Origin: Actinia tenebrosa
Taxonomy: Eukaryota > Cnidaria > Anthozoa > Actiniaria > Actiniidae
Assembly: GCF_009602425.1 (NCBI RefSeq)
Contig: NW_022259215.1
Location: forward strand, 1-64,000
Direction of reading: 5' to 3'
DNA length: 64,000 bases
Numbering within the stretch: position 1 is the first letter of the stretch; each line of letters begins with the position of its first letter. Below are positions 17,001 to 29,142 of the stretch, piece after piece. Under the pieces are notes generated by a model. That model had not been told where the DNA came from. It saw nothing but the letters and a program-made list of their open reading frames with translations, and did no database searches. The position numbers were made by a program, and so were the translations under genes.

Positions 17001-20000
17001 AAAGAACCGTAAAGATGAGATGCGACGAGCTGTCACAATCGTGTGCTGAATTGAACAACAAGATCGAGATGAGAGAAAAACAACTGAAAAATGCCATGGA
17101 TATCCATGATTGTCTGCAGCAGGTTCGTCTTTCTTTTCCTTTCCTTAATTCCCTTCTCTTTCCTTAATCAGTTTTGTTGTCTTAAAAATTTTGAATTTCG
17201 ATGAATGCTGAAAAATATTTGAGTATAGACTTTCATTATGCAAGACTCCGTACAATAGACCCCTTGCAGTCCGTCGGAATGCTGCTCATTTTGGAGGACA
17301 TAACAATGTGTTTCCAATTATCAGGAGATTGAAAATCTTTTGTTTTACCCTCCAAATTGAGCTGTTTTAACGTCACATGCAAGTGGTCCATTGGGCGGAA
17401 GGATTTCCCATTTCAGACGACAAGTCCTTCCTTTGAGAATAAGATCTAATTTCATCTATGTTCACTGCTGGTAAACAAAGAAATAATTCTCAAGTGAATG
17501 ACACGTGAATCTGAAATGAGAAAGTGGATTTGGTTTTTCAGAGTAAATTTCACTAGGAGGAAGTTGCGTGACGTTGCGTTGTGTGACCAAGGACTATGTC
17601 TATTGAGAAATAAAAAATGAATGGAATCTTTTTTCCCCCCAGGTGAGTGGGTGGTGCACAAAAGGGAGCGATCTTCTCGCGACACAACCAGTCGAGAAAT
17701 TCCAGACTTCAGAAGGAGCAGAGAAATGTCTGGAAGAGATAGAGAGCTTCCTCAAAGACCGACAAGGCATAAGTTTAAAGAAGCTGAACCAACTAGAAAA
17801 AATGAGCAAAGAATTAGGGAATACATTTCTAATCAATAAAGTGAAAGATTCGTTGAAGAGGATTGGTCAGGTGAATGAAATGATGACCAAGAGAGAGAAC
17901 AGGTACCGTCTGTCTGTCTGTACCGTCTGTCTGTCTATACTGTCTGTCTGTCTGTCTGTCTGTACTGTCTGTCTGTCTGTACTGTCTGTCTGTCTGTCTG
18001 TACTGTCTATCTGTCTGTGTGTCCACCTCTCTGTACTCTTTGTCTGTCTATCATTTCCATATCTTGCGCAAGTGAATAGTGATCCTTTCTTCCGTTTTTG
18101 CAATCAATAACCCAAACACATCGCGTTTCCTTGATTCTAACACTGACTAAAGATAGCTTTCATTGTGCTAACAGTCTCAAGCGCATGGTGGCCAAGAGAC
18201 CTGTCCAGCCAGTCACAGCTCTCCAGGTTGACAAAGGAGAACCAAAACGAAAATCAAGCTCACCGTCAAACGGTACGATCTCTAGATTGCATATTGACAT
18301 GACCGCTTGAGCGGCTATCGTATGAGTGGTAAACGTACATTACTGACTTACAGTACGTACACGGTACGACAGGCTTTAACATTGAAATGGCTTTCCATAA
18401 GAATGGTTATCGTATGAGTTGGAAATGTACGGTACTGACTTACAGGACGTACAAGATACGACAAGCTGTAACATATGGCTTCCCATTGTCTTCCAATCTC
18501 AACGCATAGATGCGGTAAAATATGTAACGATACGACTACGGATTTTTCGTATCGTTTCCCACTCGTACGGAAACCGTTCTATGCTATACTATACGACGTT
18601 GTCTTGTTCGTATTTGGATGATTTTCAAGCCAAATAGAAAGAATGAGAAAGCTTGATTAATAGAGGGCCGACGAAGTTGAACCGCTTCTTCCCCGCTTAG
18701 TATCATTGTCCAGTTTTCAATTAAAATGATCCACTCTATTTTTGGTTCTTTTTTATAGCGCCCAAATCCGCAGAATCGAAACGGAAGATGAGCTCTGCAT
18801 CTGCAGGTATATTGAAAGAAAGGGAAGAAGATGAAAAAGAGGGGAAAAATGAAAGAGAGGGAGGGAAAGGAGGGAACAACAAAAAACGAAGGAAGGAAAG
18901 GATAAACGAAGAGGAAAGTTAAGGCCCGTTTACAAAGGCGTTTTTTTCGGCGATTTGCAGCACGATTTCCACTGCTATTCTTGCAGAAAAACTGATCGTC
19001 GAAAAATCGCACTAAATTCGAACGTGTTCGAAATAGTGGCGATTCATCGGCGACGTGGATTTATCAAATCGCCTCAAAATCGCCGGTAGTTTACACGATC
19101 GAGTTATGATCGCACATGAATCGCCGCAAGAATCGCAGTGGAAATCGCGCTGCAAACCGCCGAAAAAATCGCATGTGTGATCGGGCCTTTAGAGAGACCA
19201 AAACTTTCTATTCAATGTTTCGCTATTTTGTATCGTCTAGTAACTTTGCATCGTCTTATGTTTTCTTTAAGGAGAAGCGCGGAAAGTAAAACCCAGTCCT
19301 ACTCCTAAAAGACCCGTGTCTATCGTAGTATCGAATAATTCCGATCCACCATCACCTGTACCTTTAGCGAAAAACTACGCCAAGGCTGTATCTATACCAG
19401 ACCTCTTGGTAAGTAAGAGGAGCAGGATTTATTATCATCATTGTCATTGTCACCACCATCATCGTCGTCGTCGCCATCATCATCACCATTGTCAACATCA
19501 TCACTACGCCACCATCATCACTATTGTCATCATCACTGCGCCATCAGCATCGTCTAATCACACCATCATATATAAGCTGTCGTAACATTCATGACATTTG
19601 CTCTCCGCATATGTCTTCACCACGAACATCATCATCTTTTTTTGTCACCAACTTGGTCTTCATTGTAAATCATTGTTCATTACAGTCTTGTTATCATTCC
19701 CAGTATCATCACCGCCATTATTGTTATCATCACTTGGTTACCATTTAACTGCCATAACTACCATTTTTTACATGATGAATTTCGATAAAGCTGTACTCAA
19801 AATTTGGCAAGCCATTAATGATCCTCAACATCGACAGCTTATTCAAAACAGGCGGAGAATATTACTAAGAATCTTCATTATTTGTCTTCAGGATGCCGTG
19901 GACGGCGAAGATACTACAGAGATTATCAAAAAACGAATGCAGATAATGATGGAACTGGTAGCAACTGAGCGGGATTACGTGGAGGATCTACGATGCATCA

Positions 20001-23000
20001 TTCGCGGTTACATCAGGGAATTCGAAAAAGCCAGTGATAAAATACCACCAAATCTTTACGACAAAAAGAATATTATATTTGGAAACGTTGAACAAATTTA
20101 TGAGTTTCATAATGAGGAGTTTTTGAAGGAGTTGGAAAAGTGTGTGGACGATCCGCTTCTTGTTGGCGAGGTGTTCCACGAAAAAAGAGACGATTTTGAT
20201 ATGTATGCCGTATATTGCAAGAACAAACCTGCTTCAGAAGCGCTGCAACAAGACTTTGTTAATCTGCCGATTGTTAAAGTGAGGAAAAACTATTTGATCA
20301 TTTACGGGTTGTTTCTTTATTACTTTGGATTCTCGTTTCACCTATTACTATTTTTGCGTTGTTGGAGTGCCTCATGCCTTGTCATTGGTCCACTCAACTA
20401 AGTCTCCTCGTCAACAAAGTTAATTTCATGTTCCATGAAAACTGTGAGGCGCCCAACAGTTCTCTTCATAGTTCCCATCTCGTAATGTGGCCCTGCCTTT
20501 GCATCGAAGCGACAGGAACGGTTAGCTTGCAATGATAGAGACGTGAATAATTGTTCAAGGTGTTAAAAAAGGTCTCTATTATTGGAGCTCACCTTTGTGT
20601 CACTCCGATTCAAAGACACGGCTAGTTTTCAAGACAGCGAAGAGAACTGTGAAAGGGACTGGCTATCCTTGGCAAAAACTAATTAAGCACACACAAACCA
20701 GATTTTAAAAAATTCATGTCACTTTTTGCGCTTTATGTGCGCTGGACCAAGAGAGCATAAGTAAGTATATAGTGTGCTAAATCTGGCTGGAGAAGAGGTC
20801 TCACAACAACAAAACGAGCGCCGCTAATCTGTGTGAAAGTCCAATTGGCGTGCTCTCACTCCCAACACTATTAAGTTAACCCAAACACTATTTACTATTT
20901 TATCTTAGGAGTGGCAAAATAAACTGGGGCACAAGCTTCCACTTTCCGCTTATCTTCTTAAACCTGTACAGAGAATAACAAAATACCAATTACTACTGAA
21001 AGAAATGATGAAAAATACTCGAAATAATAGGGATGCGTACGTGAGTCTGATGGTAAGCGGGATTATCCACTGTTATTAGTATTCGAATTTTATCATTACC
21101 CTGAAACAGTGTCTGAGCTTATCAAAGTCAGGGCACAGCTAACTGACACATCAACTTACCATTTAGCGTATTAGCTTTTGCAGAGGAAAGCTGAGTTCAA
21201 AGAAGTGTCAAACATGTAGATTCATGTCAGTACTTGTACTCATAAAGCCTGTAAATAACATACTTCATGAGATATTTTGATTATATTCCAGGAAGCATTA
21301 CAATCAATGCAGAGCGTCCTACGTCACCTAAATGACGTCATGCACTCTAGAGGCCTCAGAGGTTACCATGGTAACTTGGCAGAACTTGGCAAACTGCTCC
21401 TGCAAGATTCTTTTAATGTTTGGCATGTGAATAAACGAGGAATCCTGCCATTGAGAGGACGACCAAGACAGGTTTTTCTCTATGAAAAGATGGTTATCTT
21501 TTCGAAAAGGGAGGAGGATTTCAGCAGGAAGGATGTGGTTTGTTACCAGTACAAAAACAGCTTGAAGGTGATTTGAAATCATTAGTTATTATTATTGATA
21601 ATTATTAAAAAATGAATCGTTTAGGGTTAGTGTATTATTATTTATTAAATTATGAGGCAATAGTTCTAATATAAATCTTTTACCTTTTCAAACAGCTAAG
21701 TGAAACTGGCATAACTGAAACAGTCAAGCACGCCCCTATGAAATTTGAATTATGGCTGAACAACAGATCTGAAGTCTTTATTCTACAGGTAAACATAAGA
21801 TTTACAATTGAAATCTCTATGATTGCCAGTGCTATTCTTTGCATAATTGTGTATGCAATTATTATGACTGTGGGGTGCCTCATGCCTGGTTATTGGTCCA
21901 CTCTGCATCCTTTCCTTGCCATGGATTTCATCAAGTAAACCTTGCAATTCATTTAATATACAGTACTAAGAAGTTTTGTTTCTAATATATGCAGGCTGTA
22001 TCCCAAGAGGAAAAAGAAAAATGGGTGGCAAAACTGCGAGATGTATTACTTAGCCAATTTGACCAAGCCAAAGGTAGAATCAATCAATCAATCCTTGATA
22101 TATCCTTCAGCTTCCCATTCTTCCTCAAAAACAGCAGTATAAGAAATACTAATTATTATTTTGTTAATATTATTTTTTACCTCATTCCTTTTCACAGCTG
22201 AACAGAAGTTCAAAAGCCAAGGTATGACTGAAATATCATGTCTTTTTCTTCATCCATTTAAGAACACGATCTTTTAACTCAGTAAATTTATCTCAATTAT
22301 CTGATCATCATTTATTTATTAGGGGCCCTAAATCCTTGGGTACGCTCCTGAAAACTGAAAACCAAACCACCAGCATTGTTAATTTCTACCTTGCGCAAAA
22401 TCTCTCTAAGGCTTTATATCTATCTGCATCTAAAAATTTAAAGTGTTTTTCTCTGTTTTAGAATTAGGAAAATGGAATTCAACACCTACCCTTGGACAAG
22501 AAAACCAAAATAATTTGCACTCAAAGACCTTATCAGTAACATCACTGGATCAGGAGAGGTTTGTACATCTTACTTTTCCAAACACAGTATAAGGGATATT
22601 TTATGGGAGTAGGTATTCAATCAGAAATAAAATCTAACAATCCATAAAAGTTTAAATCCAGTCTCTGTCTGGTTTCCACTTTTTATTATCAAAATATGTA
22701 GGTAAATTTTTTTGAAGCTAAAGGTTATGGTCTTTGATGTTTTGGTCAATATTTTCCTGGTTCTTGTATACACTTGCCATTAGCCCTTCTATAGATCTAG
22801 TACAGAAATCAAAAGTAAATGTGCACATACTTTTAAAGTTTAAACGAGATACTGGATCCCCCACCTTCTTCTCACAATTTTTAAAGTTGTTTATTCTACT
22901 TGTAAACAATGAAATATACTTTAATTATCTTTGCACAGTGGTAATACCTATGATGATGATGGATTTGACAGTGATGAGTTTGATAGTGATGAAAGTCCTG

Positions 23001-24418
23001 ATGAATGCACTTCTCTAGGAAGCTCAGTACAACCCTTGGTAGGTATTTATTAGATGATTAGGGAGGGGAAGAAGAGATTAATGAGATCAGTAGTTAATTG
23101 CATGGTATTATTACATTATTATTACATTATGTAATGCTAATTTTCATTCTTCGTCACTCTTCTTTATGTTTTTTGTATTATTTAATCTATAGCTCTTTTT
23201 GAGATTCTTTTGTTACATCTCTTATGCTTTTATTTTTGTTACTCTGTCTTATGTTGAATACACTTTTAATGCATGACACCTAATAACTGTGTTCTTCATT
23301 TTATGGGTGCATTAACTAAGTGGTTTGTTATTTTTTGTAACTTTTGTTTGTTGCATTTGTTAACCATCAGTCTGCATGTCCATCCTTCCATCCATCTTTT
23401 TTTGTTCATTTTCCATCCTTTTTCTCCATTTACTCTTTCATTCATTTTTTCTATTCATCCCACATCTTTTTCTCTCATTCCTTTTTCTTTTCATCCATCT
23501 CCCCATCCTTTTCTTACATCCATATTTCCTTTCATCTTACCTTCTTTTCTTGCATACTTATTTCCATTTATCCATTCCTTTCTTCCATCATTTATAATTC
23601 AATCAAATCATCCATCCACTGTGTGTTACTTCCATGATTTCATGCATGTCTCTATATGAATACTGATATTGTTAGTCATGTCTATCTATATATCAGAGTC
23701 CTTCACTCTCAACTTACAGTGGCTAGTCTTGTACATGTATTGTTGATTCTCTTCTGTTTTCTTATACAGGTAGGGCAACTAGTTTTCATGAACTGTCATT
23801 CTTTTATGTTTCTACTTAATATACTTATAATATTATTATCTAACTCTAGTGTATATATAGAGGCCCATTTACACTAGTAATTTTTGCTGTGATTTGGACT
23901 GCAAATTTCCCAGCGATAATAGTGCTGATTAATGTCGTAAACGATCTTGCCTGAGGAAATATAGAGTGAACTTCTCTCTTCTTAAAACGTTTTTGACCCT
24001 TAATAAACTTAGGTACTTGCTCAGCCAGAAACGTCGTTTTGACCTCCTAGATTAGAATTTATTGATGGGTATATACATCACTTGAGGAAGACAGACAGTT
24101 AGTCAGAGTGCATCCCTAGGGTGTCCAGATCCTCTGTTCAACATTAAATTACTCTCCATACTTATATCATAGTTTTGCTAATGATTTTTTGTATTTGCTC
24201 ATCCTCAACAGGGACAGCTCATGCAACATGGCTTCAAGTACACAGCTCTGGCAGAATACTATGCCATTGAATCAGGTGAAATGACTGTTAAACCAGGACA
24301 AGCTATTGAGGTTCTAAAAATCGGCAACGATGGATGGTGGTATGCAAGAGATATAGCATCACAACAACAAGGGTGGGTTCCAGCAAGCTACCTTGAACCA
24401 CTTGTGCCATCACAGTAA
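9153..24418 (+). CDS. MCF2L: Rho-family guanine nucleotide exchange factor, MCF2L/DBS type (Sec14, spectrin, DH, PH, SH3)
   Basis: Activates Rho/Cdc42-type GTPases at membranes. Exons: 9153-9177, 10779-10859, 11221-11338, 11439-11541, 13343-13450, 14020-14052, 14217-14333, 14835-15230, 16172-16294, 16931-17122, 17643-17902, 18175-18272, 18759-18806, 19272-19408, 19892-20278, 20909-21052, 21292-21567, 21696-21788, 21995-22073, 22198-22221, 22462-22558, 22939-23038, 24212-24418. All phases agree, giving 1081 residues (human about 1137). A Sec14/CRAL-TRIO region (about 22-195) contains ILDRRKGRWSNVN and FVLKPQGIIQKF. A spectrin-like region (196-519) ends near LLATQPVEKFQTSEGAE. DH (about 627-810) has ELVATERDYVEDL and LKPVQRITKYQLLLKEMM. 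PH (about 825-940) ends KWVAKLRDVLLSQ. SH3 (1014-1081) has YAIESGEMTVKPGQ, GWWYARD and GWVPASYLEP. First exon (good Kozak, CAG/GTAGGG donor) and the 33-bp exon are less certain; an alternative start is ATG 10700. Confidence 0.92.
10918..11145. repeat. Trinucleotide (TTG/CTG)n microsatellite in MCF2L intron
   Basis: Over 220 bp of imperfect GTT, GCT and CTG triplets. It opens long reading frames on both strands (poly-Cys/Val/Ala forward, poly-Asn/Ser reverse) that are artefacts of the repeat. It lies between the in-phase exons ending at 10859 and beginning at 11221, so it is intronic. Confidence 0.9.
11603..11643. repeat. 41-bp hairpin, GGG-CCTGTGG family
   Basis: GTTGGGTTACCTGTGG and CCACAGGAAGCCCAAAC form a hairpin with an 8-base loop. 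The same motif occurs in hairpins at 6072 and 33453 and as half-sites at 2471 and 30280. Confidence 0.65.
12949..12971. repeat. (TA)n dinucleotide repeat
   Basis: About eleven TA units in a long MCF2L intron. Confidence 0.9.
16441..16510. repeat. Dispersed repeat with TGCGCATG hairpin, copy 1
   Basis: Contains GACCAATCTCGT followed by CAGAGCCTTT and an ATTGCGCATG/CATGCGCAAT hairpin (16477-16505). A second copy is at 59704-59760. It lies in an MCF2L intron. Confidence 0.65.
17906..18041. repeat. (CTGT)n tetranucleotide microsatellite
   Basis: Imperfect CTGT/TGTC units immediately after the donor of the MCF2L exon ending 17902. The repetitive Cys-Leu-Ser-Val reading frame here is not coding, because the conserved protein continues at 18175. 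Confidence 0.9.
18921..19190. mobile_element. 270-bp MITE with TTA target duplication (Harbinger-like)
   Basis: Terminal inverted repeats start AGGCCCG and end CGGGCCT, continuing as CGGCGATTTGCAGC versus its diverged complement. TTA flanks both ends in direct orientation, as in PIF/Harbinger-type insertions. A degraded relative is at about 23867-23935. It sits in an MCF2L intron. Confidence 0.75.
19432..19575. repeat. (CAT)n trinucleotide repeat
   Basis: Imperfect CAT/CAC triplets in an MCF2L intron. They translate to poly-His, but the conserved protein skips from the exon ending 19408 to the one starting 19892. Confidence 0.85.
23372..23625. repeat. Pyrimidine-rich (CCAT/CTTT) low-complexity tract
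   Basis: About 250 bp of T and C with frequent CATCC units in the last MCF2L intron. Similar tracts are at 37672-37800, 54231-54485 and 59290-59340. Confidence 0.8.
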
Positions 24419-26174
24419 TCCTTAGTAAAGACCATATGCAAACAAATTACCTCAGAAGCAAGAGTATGAGCTAAATGGTAGCCTGACACTTTCCCTCTTT
24501 TGAGTTGTTTCCCCTCCGAAGGAAGACCCATTGTCAACTGTATGGAGAATTATTCAATAGTTGTACTCATATTGGTACATACTGTACACATACACATTTA
24601 CTGCAATGAAATTGCACACTCTTCATCAAGGACCAAAAAGGATACACAAATATGTGATTGCCAGATTTTTACTTCAAATGGCTTCAAACAGCATAATGGA
24701 TGCCTTCAGAAAATATTGATCACAGCCAAGAATCTCAATCTTAGACAAGTTCTAGAGATTTGGTTTGAAATCTCAATTATCATCTATGTTTTGAGGTGCT
24801 GGGTGGTCAAGATTGCTGATACTGGGTGTCAATAAGGGTCAAGGCCCTTCAAAAAAATTCTTAATCCACTATCTTTTCTTGGCCATACCTTTACACATGC
24901 AAGTGGTTTCTGTACAAAATTCTAAAGAAAGTAACCCCTCTGCAACATGAGCACCAATTATTTAGCTTAGTTATTATTCAAATTAGTTCAATTTACGATG
25001 AAATGGGATTGTAGATATTTTTGTATGAAAATTAAGTGGCCAGAAAATTTTGAAGAGAGAATATTTTTTATTAATGAAATGGTATGAAAGTTTTTAAAAT
25101 TTCTTTAGTGGAATTATTTAAATAGAATGTAGTGTTTAGGTTTAGAACAGGAGAAGTCAGGGGTGTGGCCAGAGATGTCCATAACCCCCACACCCCCCCN
25201 CCCCCCCCGCCATTTCAATATCAAAACTAGTCTATGTTATTCCTCATCTTTACCTCTGAACCATCTGTACTAGGGCTCTGGCTGCGCTCCTACTATTATT
25301 GTATAATTAGATTTAAGATATCTGTCCATATCTTGATTTACTTAGTATTCTATTTTGCCATGACAACAAAATGAAAACCCATGAGGGAGGGGTCAGGAGT
25401 TGTATCAGTCATCACTACATTCATATTGATTTACAAACACATCCATACTTAATATTTAAGTCTTGAAGACAACAGATTTAAAATTGAGGTTTCATGAATG
25501 TTTTAAAGAGATTTCATTTCACAAAAGATAAAATTAATTATTCCGTTTTATCCTACAAGAATGCTGCCATGAAACCCATCTATAGATGAAATCAACATTA
25601 AATCGAGAAGAAGCAAACAGTTACTGCAATTTTCAATATCCCTGCAAACTTGGTAGTTACAAGTTGCATGCTGTTTTCACTGCCGTCAATCAAAATGAAT
25701 CAGTCAGTACCTTTTATGTTTTTGACTGGCGGCAGTGAAAAGCCAATTTCACAACAAACTGCTGGAATGTCTGAGTTTGCAGAACATCGAACACCCCAGT
25801 AATAATAACAGTACAAATACCTTTGATTCAGTAAAATATTGTTTTATAAGTCTTCCATAATTTTATTTACAAAGTTCTCAATCAAATGTCATCAAAGTGT
25901 ACATTTTGATCTCTTGATAGCCATATACATAATTATACACAGTGCATATGAGAAGAAATACTTGAAAAATATAAAATGAAAATACAAAAAAGAATCAATA
26001 AAAATAAACTACAATATAAAAAGTGGTATTGTCTTAAGGTATCGTGTTTGTAGACAGGCCCGTGCAAACACTTTCCTCTTGAATTTTCAACTTGCGGAAA
26101 ACAGGGAAATCATCTATTGAACTGTATATGAATTGACGTGCAGAACTGCATTGAATATATGGAAGTATTTGAAA
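24419..26174. other. Convergent 3' spacer MCF2L/ANAPC16
   Basis: No coding exon. Holds the 3' UTRs of two tail-to-tail genes, a poly-C run with one unresolved base (about 25191-25208) and an inverted-repeat element (25642-25782). AATAAA occurs on the plus strand at 25997 and 26003, and on the minus strand at 25867-25862. If these are the signals used, the two transcripts overlap. Confidence 0.5.
25642..25782. mobile_element. 141-bp inverted-repeat element
   Basis: Ends read CTGCAAACT and AGTTTGCAG. The core is a strong hairpin (25674-25741) with TTTTCACTGCCG opposite CGGCAGTGAAAA. The core TGCCGTCAATCAA...AATCAGTC.GTACCTTT recurs in the element at 60028-60195. Confidence 0.65.
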
Positions 26175-27219
26175 TCAGAATCCAATCAGTTGATCAATAG
26201 GTTTGTATTTCCACTGGTCCTGACTGATGTGTTCCAACTCTTGCCGTAGTTTTGCCATTCTTTGCTCATGCATTTCTGAAGAGAGATTGATAAAAAATGT
26301 ACAGTTGTGGACCCCTCTGTTATTTTCTTGTACAAAGACAAACATGATCAACCCCAATCATGGTCTTTTCCCTTCCTACTGAAAGGAAAGGAAAAGACTC
26401 AGATATATAAGGCTAGTTATAACAATTATTATTATTGTTAGAGAAAAACAAAGAACTTTCTACCATTTTTTTACATTCTTTCTTCCTACTTTTCTTCCTT
26501 TCTAAACTAGAAATTGGTGACTAATTGAATCAATATTCCCATTCTTACCTCGTTTAAGTGAATTAAGATTATTATCCACTTCAATGTCTACTTGTATCTT
26601 GTTTAAAAGACTCTCAAGCGCCTCTATAGAAAGAAAATTAACCTCAGAACCAAGAATAAGCATATAATAATAAGCATATTGGCACCAATGTTTTCAAATC
26701 AAGGTTTGATCAATCTCGCACATGAATAACGCGCAAGGTTCACAATACAAATTGATTATGATAATCACTTGCATTAGGATGGTTTTCACGTTTCTACGAG
26801 CTGCACGTCTTCCAAACTTCTGTGTTCTTGCCTCCATGCGCGCATACATGTCACTCAAAAATTTACTCACTCCCGGTTTAATAGATGGCAGCCAATCACA
26901 AAAAAACGTGCCATGACTGTAATTATTTGAGTCTAAGACCCACGAAAAGCACTCTGACAACGTAATTAACAAAGGGAGTTAACTGAAACCATAAAGTAAC
27001 TCAGAACTGAGAAATTGGGAAGAAATTGGGAAGAAGTCGGGGTTTTGATCAGATGTACTCTCGTGAAAACGTTTCTAAACTTAACATTTGCCATCCCTAC
27101 AGACAAAATCAGGTTCCTGATTTCATTTTTTAATACAAACCTGGGTTTTTGGAGGGTGTTTCTACGGTAGGAGGCGATCGAAAAAGAGCTTTTCTTAACC
27201 CTCCACTACTGGCCGCCAT
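26175..27219 (-). CDS. ANAPC16: Anaphase-promoting complex subunit 16
   Basis: A small subunit of the APC/C ubiquitin ligase, which drives chromosome segregation and mitotic exit. Three minus-strand exons (27219-27141, 26623-26549, 26275-26175) join in phase to 84 residues plus stop; the human protein is 110. Two conserved parts are visible: an N-terminal LRKALF (human PPRKALF) and a C-terminal helix ending DQWKYKPIDQLIGF (human DEWRFKPIEQLLGF). The shorter length comes from a reduced serine-rich N-terminus and loss of the last few residues. The ATG lies in AAAATGGCGGCC, a good start context. A minus-strand AATAAA lies at 25867-25862. It is divergent from the gene at 27441 and convergent with MCF2L. 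Confidence 0.88.
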
Positions 27220-27440
27220 TTTGAAAACCTAAACAACAAACTACGCATGCGTCATAGTGTTAACAGCTGGCATCAAGTACAACGGGCTCTTGGCGCCACC
27301 GTCAAAAAAATTCCGTCACATTGAAAAAGTGCAACGAAAAAATGAGAAAGAAAAAAGATCACTTTGTCTTCTAGGATCCTGTTGAAGGTTGAGAGTCAGT
27401 ATTTGGGTATGGTAAGGGTGCTGTAGGGTGTCAAGTTAAG
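27220..27440. promoter_or_regulatory. Divergent ANAPC16 / ZZ-EF-hand promoter
   Basis: Only 221 bp separate two opposed start codons. Visible motifs are ACGCATGCGT (27243-27252), a palindrome close to an NRF1 site, and TTGGCGCC (27290-27297), matching the E2F consensus. No TATA box. NRF1 and E2F sites are common in bidirectional housekeeping promoters, and E2F suits a cell-cycle gene such as ANAPC16; use in this organism is inferred. Confidence 0.6.
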
Positions 27441-29142
27441 ATGGGTTCGTTAGCGCAGTTTGTTTGTGGTGCGGCTGTTGGAGTTGCTGTTTTTGTTGCT
27501 GTCACAAACCTTCAACGTCGAGTTCTTGTCGTCTCAAAAAATACAATTCCCAGCCACAGTCTCGACTCAGAGAGCTCAAATCAAGATGGACTATCTCAAG
27601 AAAGAGTTCTACATACTATCCAGAGTGCTGCTACGCCAATGAGACGTGTACCGGACGAGCCAAGAGCTGAAGAAAGGACGACAACCTCCCATGGTAACGC
27701 GACAAGCGGCGAGCAACAAGATGACGATGGTCAAAACCTCCTCAACTTTCTCTACAACATCGCAGAAGATCAGGCTAAGAAAGAAGGGTATATTCACCGT
27801 GGTATTACGTGTAACACCTGCCAGGCTAGTCCTATCTGTGGGGTGCGATATAAGTGTGCAAACTGCGTGGATTATGACATTTGTGAACGGTGTGAAACTC
27901 AGGACTGCCATAACAAGATCCATGTGTTTTTAAAAATCCCTATTCCTATTCCTCCTTTAGCAAACCCGAGGACTCCATGTACTACCGTGCTCTACCCAGG
28001 TAAGGGGCAACCCAAACAACTCCAAATTACTCTACTCATTCTGTCATCACCATTTTTAAATTCAATTTCTGACCCCATTTTTTTGTTACAATTTTTTCTT
28101 TAATTATAATTTATTAGTCTATTCGTTTTGTACTGGTTTTATTTACTATTATTTGTTATCATTAGAAGTAGTTTTTCCTGTATAATTAACGAAATGAAAA
28201 TTAAGATAATCTTTAAAAAAATATTTCAGTAACATTTTATGCAGCATATGTTTTTTTAACATTTCATTTTCATTTTCCACAGTGCATAGAGTTTTATTTA
28301 TTACTTTAATAATCCTTTATTTATTTATCTATTTATTTATCTATTTATCTTTTTTTTTAATTTATTTTTCTTCCTTTAAAGGCAAGAAAAGTCATCCCTG
28401 TCAGCTATCATGGGATGAGATCCAGAGGCTTAAAAACGACACACACTTTGATCTAATCGAAATTGAGGCCTTGGTTGAGCAGTTCAAGACATTAGCGACA
28501 GAAGACGTGGGAATAACGAGAGAGGTTTTTGACCAGTGTCTTGGTCCCCTGGGGCAGCACAAGAATCTTGTCATGGAGCAAATGTTCAAGTTTTATGATC
28601 AAGGAGGTGATAATATCATTGATTTAGAAGAATTTGTTCAGGCACTCTCAATTCTGGTCAAAGGAAGTCAACAGGAAAAGATTCCTTTTGCTTTCAAAGG
28701 TTATGACATTGAGGGCAAGGGTTACATCAACAGAGAAAATCTTAGAAACATGTTTAAAGCATATTTTAACGTAAGTCTAGAACTTGTGAGAGATGTAGTG
28801 CGATCCTGTGAGGAAGAGATGATGGCATCTTTTGATGATGCTGCAGATAAACCTGTGTCTGCTGTATTTAATGCCCCAATACCAAACCATGGTGGACCCC
28901 TAACATCTGGCAAACCAGCACAGCATTACCATAACCCTGGATCCTCAAAGCGTGGCCAAGATGGCATGTGGCCCGTTATGGAAGCAATGTCGCAGGATGC
29001 CATAGATGAGATGGTCGAGAATGTGTTTAAACATGCTGATCTTGATGATAATGGGGAAATTTCTTTTGAAGAATTCAAAGTGTGGGCCGCTAATGATAAC
29101 ACTTTGCTTGCTTGGTTTGAAGCTCTTGGAACTGTGTTTTGA
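27441..29142 (+). CDS. Membrane-anchored protein with ZZ zinc finger and EF-hands
   Basis: Two exons (27441-27999, 28382-29142) give 439 residues. Residues about 5-22 are hydrophobic (FVCGAAVGVAVFVAVT) followed by QRR, which suggests an N-terminal signal anchor. A ZZ-type zinc finger covers about 118-166: Cys124, Cys127, Cys139, Cys142, Cys148, Cys151 and a later histidine pair, ending HVFLKI. The C-terminal half carries calcium-binding loops: YDQGGDNIIDLEEF and HADLDDNGEISFEEF look functional, and YDIEGKGYINRENL between them is degenerate. The EF-hand order resembles calcineurin B or neuronal calcium sensor proteins. I do not recognise a human gene with this exact order and give no symbol. 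A likely role is a calcium-responsive adaptor on a membrane, which is inference. The intron is short and pyrimidine-rich. Confidence 0.9.
28291..28375. repeat. (TTTA)n AT-rich tract
   Basis: TTTATTTATCTATTTA units in the intron of the ZZ/EF-hand gene, directly before the acceptor at 28381. Confidence 0.8.

Noticed and set aside
17829-18103. Reverse-strand Thr-Asp-Arg-Gln repeat proteins
   Set aside because: Artefact of the (CTGT)n microsatellite.
23273-23659. 128-codon Phe/His/Ser/Pro-rich frame
   Set aside because: Pyrimidine-rich intron tract; the conserved MCF2L protein passes from 23038 to 24212.
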